The notes beneath the pieces are model-generated. The model was given only the letters and a program-made list of their open reading frames with translations. It was not told the origin of the DNA and searched no databases. From the NCBI GenBank assembly GCA_021396245.1, contig WNYE01000003.1:434001-498000 (forward strand): DNA of 64,000 nt, given 5' to 3'. Position numbers and translations under genes: made by a program. Shown piece after piece: positions 43,180 to 52,949 of this stretch (the first letter of the stretch is position 1; each line of letters begins with the position of its first letter). The DNA is from Sporothrix humicola (taxonomy: Eukaryota > Ascomycota > Sordariomycetes > Ophiostomatales > Ophiostomataceae).

Positions 43180-46099
43180 ATGGAGCGCAAGAGAAAGATC
43201 CCGCCACGCGCGGCCGCGCGCGTCGAACAAGCAAACAAACGTAGGACCTCAACACCGCCTGTCGACGGCAACACGACAACGCGGTCAGCAACGCCCTCTG
43301 TGGCCAACAATGTCGCCGAAGACGAGAACCAGCCGCCCGAGCCTGAGGCACCAACTCCGCCACAACGCACACGGTTACCCCGATCCATCAACCCAGGCAA
43401 GCCCCTGCCAACTGTAGAAAAAGCTCAGCCTGAGGATCTGCCAAAGACAGAATATCAGAGTGTCCAAGAGAGGTAAGATTCGTCCAGTCGTCATCTCGAC
43501 TTTTAAAGGCTTATTCTAACCTGATAGTGGCGTTCTTGCTGAATCGCTTGCTCGTTCCCGCACGAAATGGATTAATGAAGGCATTTTCGAGAAATACTGG
43601 ACCAAGCCCTCGAAGCGACGAGGTGTCGCCGCCGACGACCCGAAGAACCCGGCCAAGGACTCCATGGTCAAGCTCGGCCAGGTTCTGATTACGGTTGAGC
43701 CGCACACCTTTGAGGCGACAATGTACGGCGTGCGCGATCCCAAGCCGGCAGGTGCTCTGCCAGCGAACCGACCCGTGCTTATGTACGGGCCTTCTCGTGG
43801 CGCAATGCCACCACCATCAGCTCCAGGAACGCCTCAGCCGAAGCAGAGAAAGCCTAGGAAGCCAAAGAATCCTTCACAGAGCCCAGCCCCCCGGACACCG
43901 ATGGCGGCAGCTTCATTACCAGGCACGCCCGACCAGAAGCCCGTGCTTCCACCGACAACGCAAACGCCACAGGTAGTGCCATTGACTCCGCAGCCAATTC
44001 CACAGCAATCACCAGCATTAGCACCCGCACCTGTACCTGGGCCCGGACCTACTCCTCCCCCGGCACCGGCGCCAGTGTCAGCAACTGCCCAAGCGCAAGC
44101 ACAAGCGCAAGCACACCCACAGGCGCCAATGGTATTAAAGGCAGAACCAGGGTCAGGCGCGACGCCACAGTCAGTCTGGCGTGCACCTTCACAGCCTCCG
44201 TCACAGCCACCGACCCCATCAACGGGCAGTTCAGTTCTCCGTCCTCCGACGGTGACGCAGCGGCCACCCCCGTTAACAGCTACGGCCCAAGCACGGGCTG
44301 GACAGCAATCCCCTGTGACGTTGACTTGGGCACCGCCTCAGATGACACCGCCGCCGGCCCTTGGAGCGGTCCCAGCGCAGCAACAGCAGCGACAACCGTC
44401 TTTGCCGCCGAAAATTGCTCCTCCGTCCATGTCACCGGCCGCTGCTCCTGCACCACTTCCCGTTGGAGCGGCTGCTCGGGCACCATCTGTGCCTCCAGCA
44501 CCCGTTGCAGGAGGACCACCACGGCCCAGCCAGAGCCCTGCCCCTAGCACCTCACGACCCGGCTCAGTAGCTCCAGGTGCTGCGCCGCCGCCGCCGCCAG
44601 GCACAGATAGTATTATTGTTACACTGGCTCAGCGGGCGGCACACGACACCGAACTTAGAGACATGATGACGCGCGTGGCCGCCGGACAAGCGCCCAAGGC
44701 TGAACTCGACCGGTTTCAGGCAATAATCAACCAAATCACTGAAGAGAACAAGCGCAAGGGCGAAGCCAACGGACCCTCGGCGGACCGGCTGTTTGTGGAC
44801 GGCCGCACAGTGCGGTTTTTCGCCGAGGAAGTGCGCATGATCTTGGACATTGTGCTGCGCAGCAACCCGAAACAGAAGGCCTTTAACCTGGTGCCACCCA
44901 AGGGCAGCGACCAGCTAGTTGTTTTGCTCGTCAAGAAATGTCTGGACGACACCCGCGTACAAGGCATGGTGCGGCGGGTTGCAGACAACCAGGCCATGTT
45001 CTCGGATGCGACTGATCTGAAGTACGAGATTGACCGGCTCAAGGTGCATCTAGACCAGTTCCTGGAGAGTGAGCGGAAGCGACAGGAAGAAGAGGCAAAG
45101 GCTGCGGCGGCGGCGGCCCCTGCAGCGGCACCAGATGCCAAGGCCGGTGGTGCAGCTGCAGCAGCAAAGGCCAACGGCGCAGTAAACGGTGCTACGCCAG
45201 CCCGCGATTCAGCCACACCTCCAGTCACAGGCGCCAATGCCACTGCCAAGGCGGCCGACAAGGCCTCCAAGGACAAGGAAAACACAAAGGAGGGTGCTGC
45301 CGCCTCACAAGCCCTGCGCTCGCGCGGCCCACCGCCTGCCCCCAAGTTGCTGGACGTCTCGGCCGTTGTGTTTGAGTTCGCCGGCGGCACGGGTGACCGC
45401 TACATGTTCCCCAAGTTTAGCATTGTCGAGACCATCCAGATGCCGCACGGCCCGCCCGAGGCGGTTGCGTCTTTCCTTATCGTGCGCAAGGGCAGCGCCT
45501 CCGAGTACGGCGGCGACCCCGAGCTCGACTACTACCAGCCCATCACGGTGCGGCTGCAGGTGTCGCCGCTGTCCAACCTGACCAACAGCCAGAAGCTGCT
45601 GGACTACCTGGGCAAAGTGGTGGCGCCCGTGGGCGAGGTGACGCGGTACATGGACAATATCATGCACAGCATGACACGGGCCGAGTTTGTGCTGCTGGCA
45701 ATGCGGCTGCCACGACGAGGACCATCGGGAGGCACAATCACCGCCGCTGGCGAAGAAGACGAAGAGGATGTGGATGACGACGCTATGGACGTCGACACCA
45801 AGGACACTAAAGACTCCAAGGACAAGAAGGGCGCCTCTGCCGGCGACAGCGACGACGCTAATGGCGACGGAAGCAGCGGCGGTGACGAGCACTATGTCGT
45901 AGGTCAGCCACAGCCGCTGCAGGGCGTGTTGTGGGCGACCAAAGCATCTGGCAAGTCTACACGGTCGTCCACGGCGGCAGCCTCGTCGGTGTCGGCCATT
46001 CCTCAGCTTCGGTCGTCCCGCCGGGTCATGGACGAGGACGAGCAGTACCAGAGCTTCATCTCAGGCCTCATCCCTAAGGAGGTGGAGGAGGAAGCTTAA
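43180..46099 (+). CDS. SWC3: SWR1-complex subunit Swc3
   Basis: Subunit of the SWR1 chromatin remodeller, which exchanges H2A for H2A.Z. Exon 1 is 43180-43472, the intron 43473-43527 (CTAAC branch, GATAG acceptor) and exon 2 is 43528-46099, giving 954 aa. It starts MERKRKIPPRAAARVEQANK; the junction forms ES/GVLAESLARSRTKWINEG, followed by IFEKYWTKPSKRRG, the Swc3 hallmark. A Pro/Gln/Ala-rich linker (about 200-480) follows, then a helical part (LAQRAAHDTELRDMMTRVAA) and the second conserved region VVFEFAGGTGDRYMFPKFSI with DYYQPITVRLQVSPLSN and HSMTRAEFVLLAMRLPRRG. The end is QYQSFISGLIPKEVEEEA. The stop is TAA, after which the same frame stays open for 73 codons. Confidence 0.93.
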
Positions 46100-46321
46100 G
46101 TAGAGCGCGAACAGACCGCCACTCCCATTGATGAGGATGAGGACAGAGTTCAGACAACCGGTGTTGTGAGTTTGAGAGGTGGCCGCGGGCACCGCGATCG
46201 CTACCGTGACTACCGCGACTGTCTGGACTACGGTCTATGCCTGGGAAGCAGTGTTCTCAACAAGGATGAGGACATGTTTAACTACGACGGCACCGAGTAC
46301 TGTAGTGACTACGTTTGGTGA
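46100..46321 (+). other. in-frame open extension after the SWC3 stop
   Basis: Directly after TAA (46097-46099) the SWC3 frame continues for 73 sense codons to a TGA at 46319-46321. The translation is charged and not T-rich like a normal 3' UTR: it includes TATPIDEDEDRVQTTG, then RGHRDRYRDYRDC and KDEDMFNYDGTEYCSDY. It could be a remnant of a longer ancestral C-terminus, a readthrough extension, or the product of an unseen alternative splice. Confidence 0.5.
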
Positions 46322-47151
46322 TTTTTTCAAAGAGGTGTGACGCTCTTCTGTCTTCTTACCCTGTTTTCTTCATTTTATTTTCTCGGCATGGTCCTTTGAT
46401 TGGAAAAGGTTCGGTATCGGGGAATATATAAAAGTGAAGGGAGGTGTTTTTATTGTCTTTTTTTCATGTTTTATATCTTGGGATTGGGGGTCTTTCTTTT
46501 TTTTTTTTTGGCGTCTTGTGAGTTTTGGTGGCAGGGGTTGTCAAGGCTACATTTTTGTATGGTTTTCTGTCCTTAGATCTCTCAATATGAGAGCAGCGTG
46601 TCTACATAGTCTTGCGTGTATTATATACTGTGTTCCCAAGGATCAATGTTGCTGCAATTGGTTAATTTGTTTACCGGATTTAGCGGATCGTGAGTGCACT
46701 GAATGCCGTAGTTGTTTGTATTATGCAGGCAGCCACGGACTTTGCGAATGTCAAAGGGAAAGACCGAGCTAGCCGTGCGCCTTCCCCAGAAAATAAGACC
46801 CTGGGAAAGAAAATGCGTGGCATGGCACTGGAACGTTCTTACCTCTTCTGTTTTACTGTAACCGGGGCCTGGACTAGTCCCGGCGGCCGCTGTTCTTACC
46901 GTTTTTCGTCTCTTTTCGTGCCCCTGTGGCACCTGAGGATCCACCCCTGTGGCAAATTGGGGCCACCTGATTGGGCTGCTGTCCTCGGTATAAAATCTTT
47001 TGGCCCGCCCGTCCTTTTCCTTCCACGACCTCTTTTTGACCTGTTCCGACTCCGACTCGCTCCATCACGACTTTTGACCTCACGACTTCTCAGCCTCACC
47101 TCATCCTTCCGTCACCCCCACCCACCCACCACGTCTTCCCTCTTCGCAGAC
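46322..47151. other. intergenic region SWC3 / MIX17
   Basis: 3' UTR-like T-rich sequence to about 46580, then leader of the next gene with C-rich sequence just before its ATG. No gene was seen. Confidence 0.5.
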
Positions 47152-47693
47152 ATGCCTCGCCAGCGCTCCGCCCCTCGCCCGTCGGTCTCCCGGGCCCCGC
47201 CCAAGGCCCCGACCCAGCAGCAGCAGACCCGCCCGGCCTCGTACGCCGCCCACCCCTCAGCTCCTCCTCCGGCCCATGCTGCCCCTCCCGCCGCCGCTGC
47301 TGCTCCCTCGCAGGGCCCCGGCCTGTTCGGCCAGATGGCCAGCACTGCTGCCGGTGTCGCTATTGGCTCGACCGTCGGCCACGCCGTGAGCGGCATGCTC
47401 TTCGGCGGCGGCTCTTCGTCGTCCGAGGCTCCGGCTGCCGCTCCCCAGCAGGCCGCCCCCGCCCAGCAGTACGGCGCTCCCTCGTCGGCGCAGCAGGAGA
47501 ACTGGGGCAACAACTGCCAGGGCGCGACGCAGCAGTTTACGCAGTGCATGGACGAGAACAGCGGCAACATGCAGATCTGCGGCTGGTACCTCGAGCAGTT
47601 GGTAGGTTTCCTTCTTTTCTTTTTTCATTGTTTATTTGTGCCCCCGCTAACCCCCCACAGAAAGCCTGCCAGCAGGCCGCTTCCCGGTACTAA
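47152..47693 (+). CDS. MIX17: twin CX9C protein Mix17 (CHCHD2/10-like)
   Basis: Mitochondrial intermembrane-space protein oxidised by Mia40 and related to human CHCHD2/CHCHD10. Exon 1 is 47152-47601, the intron 47602-47660 (GCTAAC branch) and exon 2 is 47661-47693, giving 160 aa. The N-terminus (MPRQRSAPRPSVSRAPPKAP) is basic and Pro-rich. A glycine-rich hydrophobic segment, LFGQMASTAAGVAIGSTVGH, is the family's central helix. The CHCH domain has CQGATQQFTQC and CGWYLEQLKAC, both CX9C, and the intron splits the second one. It ends QQAASRY. Confidence 0.93.
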
Positions 47694-48701
47694 GCGACCA
47701 AGGTCAAAGACGACACGATGGATGACTTGGGCGGAAGTGGAAACAGAAGAACCGTGGGATAGCTGCATGGTCTTGACATGAAAGAAGTCATGACGGTGTC
47801 TCAAATTCTTCTTGTTTTACGTCTTTTTATTCTACGGGACCTCATTCCCCTCTCAATATTTATTGTATTTGTAGCGTTGACCAGCATTGAGCGCGCGAAA
47901 GCGGAAACATGTTGACAGCCAGAAACGAGAGGCGAGTGAAGCAACAACAGCATTCTCTCCCTCTCTTAAACATGAGAGCTAGAAAAAAATAAGAAAAAAC
48001 TTCCCTCTTCATTCTTGGTTGTACAATATTATAAGCCGGGATGGTATATGCTTTCTATTTACAAGTGTTATGTTTATTTGTTGTATTTGGCTTGTAATTT
48101 TAAATGTTTTATTTCGTGTTTATTTTTCTTTGAAAATTATATATGTTTATAATTTTCATCGAAATAAAATCAACGAAATAGAAATATAGGAAAACTCTAC
48201 GTACTAAACCAATGTGTATACGAATTTATTTAATCGATGGACTGCCTCTCTATTTGACTGAACATCTCAGCAAGATTGTAAAATAGATGTTACATATAGG
48301 ACCAAATAGAACTGCCAATTGCTTTCTTTCCTGGTTTTGACTCTGATCTATCTACCTTTGATTAAAAGGAAACCCCATGATCTGATATAAACGCGACATA
48401 AAGCGATTGCAAGAAGCCAGAAAGGTTTGGAACAGTATTATTAAATGATAATCAGGACACTCCAAAAGACCAACGACTTTAATAATGTAGTAGCGTAAAA
48501 AGAGAATAAGATATCGAAAGAGTAAACAAAAAAGTCAAAACGGAATGATAAAGACGACAACAAGTATAAATGCAGATGAAGAGATGAAGAGAGAAAAACA
48601 GCTATCGAAACAAGAAATTTAAAAGGGTTGTAGAGAGAAAAAAGGGGTAGAGTATAGAAGGGAAACCGCTTTTATGTATGCCTGGCAGAAAAGTGCGCCA
48701 T
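47694..48701. other. AT-rich 3' region between convergent genes
   Basis: AT-rich 3' flanks of MIX17 and ROM2, which converge. The sequence around 48050-48200 is very AT-rich. No gene was seen. Confidence 0.6.
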
Positions 48702-51700
48702 CTACTGGGACAGCCGTGTCGTGCCCGAGGCCGAGGCGGCGCCGCGCTCGTTAGCATCGGGCGCTGCTGCCGGCAGGGCCGGGATCTCGGAACGTCGCTG
48801 GCTCTTCCAGAAATCGAGGGCCTCGACCACGTCCTCGCCGCGTTCATCCTCATACGCAAAGATTATCTGTCTTGTTAGTGGGGCTCCTCTTTTCTCTAAA
48901 ATTGAATTGGCAACGTCAAAACTCACCTCATGTGTGCTGCAGTGCAGCATGCGGATGTTCTTGTGCGGGACAATGTGCACGGCGCCGGTCTCTATGTGGC
49001 GCAGCTCAATAAAGTTGGGCTCGAACGCCAGGATCCACGGGTACGACAGCGCAAAGCTGGCCGGGCTGCCCTCCCAGTCGATGCGCCACTCGGGCCGCGC
49101 ACGCCACCCGTTACGGTTGACAAAGAAGGAGAACTCCGAGTAGTTGAGCAGGAACTCGCCGTTGAGCCGCTCAATGTGGATCGGGCGCACGTTTTCTTTG
49201 CGCGCGACAAAGTCGAGCGACGTGTCGGCCTGGTCGAGCAGCGACTGCGTCTCGAGCGTGAGCAGCGACACGACCTCGAAGCCGCGCGCAGAGGCCACGC
49301 ACAAGCTCGACTTGAGGAAGTGGATCGACGTGGACTCGGTCGGGATGTAGAACTCCTTAAACGGCTTAAGTTCGTCCTGGCCCGCGTTGAACATCTTGCT
49401 CAGGCCCTTCTTATTCTTAGCCTTGGACATGGCGTCGTTGGGCTCGTAGACCTTGACCGTCGTCGACAGCGCCGATGATTTGACGCAGCACACCAGGTGC
49501 CTACCCAGGCAGATGCCCGTCTTGAAGAACGTGCAGTGGCTCTGGATCTTCTTGGGCCGCTTCGCCAGCAGAGGCTCGTTCGGGTCAAGCGCTGCCAGCG
49601 GGAACGACAGCAGCGTGCGGTTCGACAGCACCAGCAGCAGCTGGTACTCCTCGAGGATATCGACCTGCGTGACCGCCTGCGCCTCGATGACGCGCCGCGG
49701 CAGCGTGGGCTCGCGTGCCTTGCGGTCGGCCACGTAGATGCCGTTGTCTGTTCCGTAAATTAGCTTCCGGCCACCGTCGAAGGGCGCCGCGCAGTTGATC
49801 TTGTTCATGGCCGTCGTGAACTTGGTCGGGATCACCGTCACGTTCAAGAAGTCGGCACGAGCACGCAGGCGTTGCTGAGCCGTGTCGATGAATTCGAGCC
49901 ACTTTTGACGTGCCGCCTGGTTGGCTGCATACAGAGTAAGCTCGTAGCCGGCCTTGCCCAAATGCCGGAAGGTAATGGGCCAGCCTTCGTTGCGCCGGGC
50001 ATCCGCGTTGTTGTTGCGCAGCGGCAGCAGGCTGCTTGACGACCGCTTGACAGCCCCGCCCTTGGGGATAACCTCGTCCATCTCCTTGATAGCGAGGAGT
50101 TCCAGAGGGATGGGCCGCTTGTATGCCTTGAGCTTCTCGACCTTGCCGACCTGTTTTGTGCGCACGAGCAGCACGGCGTGGTCGAGCAGGTAGGCGACAA
50201 TGTCTGGCGGGTCGGCCGGCGCCTTCTTGAGCTGGCTCTTGAACACAAGCTCGCGGTTGGCCTCCCGCAGCTTGAGGTCGACCTTCTCGTTGGGCCGGAA
50301 CTCGAGCTGCTCGTCGAGACGCCGTAAGTTAAAGCGGTTCTCGGCCTTGCCCGACTCGGCGTTGACGCGGCTCAGCAGGTCACGGATAATCGTGAGCACG
50401 CGCGGGATGTCTTTTTGATCCGGGTTGTCTGGATCGGTGTACTTGAGCACGTTCTCGAGGAGCAGCGGGTAACGGGCCAGACGCGTGGTGGGCTTGGTGA
50501 GGTAGCCGTTGAGCTCGAGCTTGCGCGACTCGCGCCGCCGCTCAATCTCGTCGACCAAGCGGCCAAACGCCTGGTTGTTGCTGCGCTCGTTTTCAAACTC
50601 GTACTTGGCCTCGAGCTGGCGCGAACCGTAGCGGATAAACGGCTCAAACTGCGGCACAAACTCGGCGAAAATGTCACCGACATTGTGCACAATCGGGTTC
50701 TTCTGCTGGCGTTCGGTGAGCGACTTGGCGAAGCGGGCACTGACCGCGCGGATGGAGGGCGGGTCGACAATGTTGCTGAAGATCGTGTTGACAACACGCA
50801 TACGGCGCGCGGCAGGGATGGGCGAGTTGGGTGCACGCAGCGGCAGGATCCAGAAGTCGCGGAGGTAGTCGAGATCCTTGACGAAATCGCGCTCGGTGTA
50901 GCAGATTTCGGAAATGACTTCCTGGCGCTTCTTCTCGCGGTCGCTGATGCTGTCGGCCACCTCCTTGGGCACGGAGTTGATCCACAGCTTCTGCTCATCC
51001 GTGACATCGGCGTCGTCCTCGCCCACCATGGCCGTGGCGCCCGATGCGCCCTGCAGACCAGGACCCATCTTGAGGTTGAGGCGAGAGACCTGCTCAAGAC
51101 GGCGGGGACAGGCGATCGAGTAACACAGCTGGTCGCGCGTACACGTGGGCGAGTAGCACTCGGACAGGAGCACAAAGACACCGTTGACTTGCGAGCCCGT
51201 GCCAGTGGTCTGGGAGCTGGTCTCGTCGTTGTTCATCTCGTCAAGGTTCTCGCGGAACTGGTACATTTCGTTGGTTGAGTCACGCAGGCGGTGTTCGTAG
51301 GTGACGTCGTGGAAGAACTTTTGCGCATCGAGGGCACGACCCAGCAGCAGGGCCAGGTTGCGGTCGGTGGTGCGGATGATGAACGACAAAACGTCCACAG
51401 CTTCAGCACCGCTAAAGGCGTTCTTGTAGGACAGTTCGTTCTTTGTGCGGTCGCCAATAACAATCTTTTCGCGGAATACCTCAGCGACACGAGACAGCAT
51501 TGCTGGGTAGACAAGTGGCGGGCGGATCTTGGCTGTTGGCGGCCGGTCACCGTCGACGGAGCGTGTGAGAGAACCGCGGTTGGCCATGGAGTGTTGCGAA
51601 GATGACGGAACAATCGTGCGTTCGCTAGCTGCTACCGACGGCGCAATCGTAGATGCCATAGACATGGTGCGCTGGTGGTCGGCCGCGCTGTTCGCCGCCG

Positions 51701-52949
51701 CATTGTTGGTGCCGTATCCGTTGGTCGTCGAGGTCATAGTCGTCGTTCTGGTCTGCGTGCCGGGTGCGGCAGGGACGTTGGAGTGCGAGTGGGCGTGACC
51801 ATTCGTGCCGTCCATGCTGCCCGCGCCAGGCCCGCCTCCGGGCATTCTGCGGTTGGGAATAACACGGCCGCTCATGGTCTGGTGCGAAGAGTCACGGTGC
51901 TCTGAAATGGCTGGGAACCCACCAGACATGGTCTTAGTACGATCGTCTGCTGGATGGCGGTCGGGCACGACACGACCCTGTGCTGTGGTACGGGACTGGG
52001 GGAAGTTACCAGGCGCAGCGTTGCCGTTGGCGCCGCTATATTGAGCGTGGCGGAAAGCGTTTGCAGGCGCCTGTTGGTAGGTGTTTGGTGGCGGGTGGTA
52101 CATGGCCTGAGCGTTTGGGCGGGGCGCGCTGGCGAGCGACTGCGATCGGTAGGGATCCGAGTTGAGTGCCGGGGCAGGACCATTGCCGTTGCCCTGGTAG
52201 AAGCGCTGCGTCGGTGACCGCATGTTCGTGTACCCGTCTTGCGGTGGTGGCTGCAGAGGACGTCCGTTAGGGCCCTCCTGTGGACTACCGCCGCCGCCTG
52301 GTGGACCTTGGCGTCCGGCCATTCCTGGCTGCTGGGGCGGGGGACCGCGGGAGTCCATTCGTGGCGGAGGCGCTTGCTGTCCCGGGTAGCGGCGCATCTG
52401 TTGCTGCTGCTGCAAATATTGTGCCTGTGGTGATGGCATTGGTGGTCCACCCGAAACAGAACGCAGGCCGCCGCGAGGATAGTATCCGTTGCCGGGACCG
52501 CCGCCCATGCTCTGTGCTACGCTCGAGTCCATCGTTCTTGTTCTTTGGGCCATCATGGGGTCGGGTCCGTAGTTGCGGTTGTAGCCTCCACCGGGCGGTC
52601 CTCGTGGCGGAGGAGGCCCTTGCCGCAAGGACATTGTGCGATCGCCAGCCTCATAATGCTGCTGCTGTTGCTGTTGCTGCTGATGGTATTGCTGCTGTTG
52701 TTGCGGGTGGTGCTGGGGATGGTGAGGATGTTGTTGATGCTGCGGATGCTGTTGTGGCCGGTGCTGTTGTTGCGACATATCGGGTGCGGACATGGAGGTC
52801 ATCGTCTGCGAACGGCCCGGTGGCGGCGCGGCGCCAAAGATGTTAGAGAATGCAGCATCGCGCTGATAGCTGTCTGAGTTTGGTGGGCTGTCGTAGTCCT
52901 GCTGGTGGGGCGGGCCCTGCCGGCGGTTCGGTGCCGGGTAGTTGGCCAT
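48702..52949 (-). CDS. ROM2: Rho1 guanine nucleotide exchange factor Rom1/Rom2
   Basis: Activates Rho1 in the cell-wall integrity pathway at sites of growth. The full frame is 1415 codons; removing the 60-nt intron 48926-48867 (GTGAGT donor, CTAAC branch, GACAG acceptor) gives 1395 aa and joins CSTHE to IIFAYEDERG. The N-terminal 470 residues are Gln/Pro/His-rich with no fold. The DEP domain is at about 475-570 (PPLVYPAMLSRVAEVFREK). The Rho-GEF DH domain at about 670-870 has EVISEICYTERDFVKDLDYL and LNGYLTKPTTRLARYPLLLE. The PH domain is at about 905-1040 (VAYLLDHAVLLVRTK to YAANQAARQKWLEFIDTAQQ). The C-terminal CNH domain begins INCAAPFDGGRKLIYGTDNG. This order is typical of fungal Rom1/2. 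Confidence 0.95.
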   Translation of the reverse strand: MANYPAPNRRQGPPHQQDYDSPPNSDSYQRDAAFSNIFGAAPPPGRSQTMTSMSAPDMSQQQHRPQQHPQHQQHPHHPQHHPQQQQQYHQQQQQQQQHYEAGDRTMSLRQGPPPPRGPPGGGYNRNYGPDPMMAQRTRTMDSSVAQSMGGGPGNGYYPRGGLRSVSGGPPMPSPQAQYLQQQQQMRRYPGQQAPPPRMDSRGPPPQQPGMAGRQGPPGGGGSPQEGPNGRPLQPPPQDGYTNMRSPTQRFYQGNGNGPAPALNSDPYRSQSLASAPRPNAQAMYHPPPNTYQQAPANAFRHAQYSGANGNAAPGNFPQSRTTAQGRVVPDRHPADDRTKTMSGGFPAISEHRDSSHQTMSGRVIPNRRMPGGGPGAGSMDGTNGHAHSHSNVPAAPGTQTRTTTMTSTTNGYGTNNAAANSAADHQRTMSMASTIAPSVAASERTIVPSSSQHSMANRGSLTRSVDGDRPPTAKIRPPLVYPAMLSRVAEVFREKIVIGDRTKNELSYKNAFSGAEAVDVLSFIIRTTDRNLALLLGRALDAQKFFHDVTYEHRLRDSTNEMYQFRENLDEMNNDETSSQTTGTGSQVNGVFVLLSECYSPTCTRDQLCYSIACPRRLEQVSRLNLKMGPGLQGASGATAMVGEDDADVTDEQKLWINSVPKEVADSISDREKKRQEVISEICYTERDFVKDLDYLRDFWILPLRAPNSPIPAARRMRVVNTIFSNIVDPPSIRAVSARFAKSLTERQQKNPIVHNVGDIFAEFVPQFEPFIRYGSRQLEAKYEFENERSNNQAFGRLVDEIERRRESRKLELNGYLTKPTTRLARYPLLLENVLKYTDPDNPDQKDIPRVLTIIRDLLSRVNAESGKAENRFNLRRLDEQLEFRPNEKVDLKLREANRELVFKSQLKKAPADPPDIVAYLLDHAVLLVRTKQVGKVEKLKAYKRPIPLELLAIKEMDEVIPKGGAVKRSSSSLLPLRNNNADARRNEGWPITFRHLGKAGYELTLYAANQAARQKWLEFIDTAQQRLRARADFLNVTVIPTKFTTAMNKINCAAPFDGGRKLIYGTDNGIYVADRKAREPTLPRRVIEAQAVTQVDILEEYQLLLVLSNRTLLSFPLAALDPNEPLLAKRPKKIQSHCTFFKTGICLGRHLVCCVKSSALSTTVKVYEPNDAMSKAKNKKGLSKMFNAGQDELKPFKEFYIPTESTSIHFLKSSLCVASARGFEVVSLLTLETQSLLDQADTSLDFVARKENVRPIHIERLNGEFLLNYSEFSFFVNRNGWRARPEWRIDWEGSPASFALSYPWILAFEPNFIELRHIETGAVHIVPHKNIRMLHCSTHEVSFDVANSILEKRGAPLTRQIIFAYEDERGEDVVEALDFWKSQRRSEIPALPAAAPDANERGAASASGTTRLSQ

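Noticed and set aside
45898..46124. Intron from GTAGGT to AACAG that would bypass the SWC3 stop
   Set aside because: It would delete the QYQSFISGLIPKEV end, which looks like a genuine Swc3 C-terminus, and there is no branch site.
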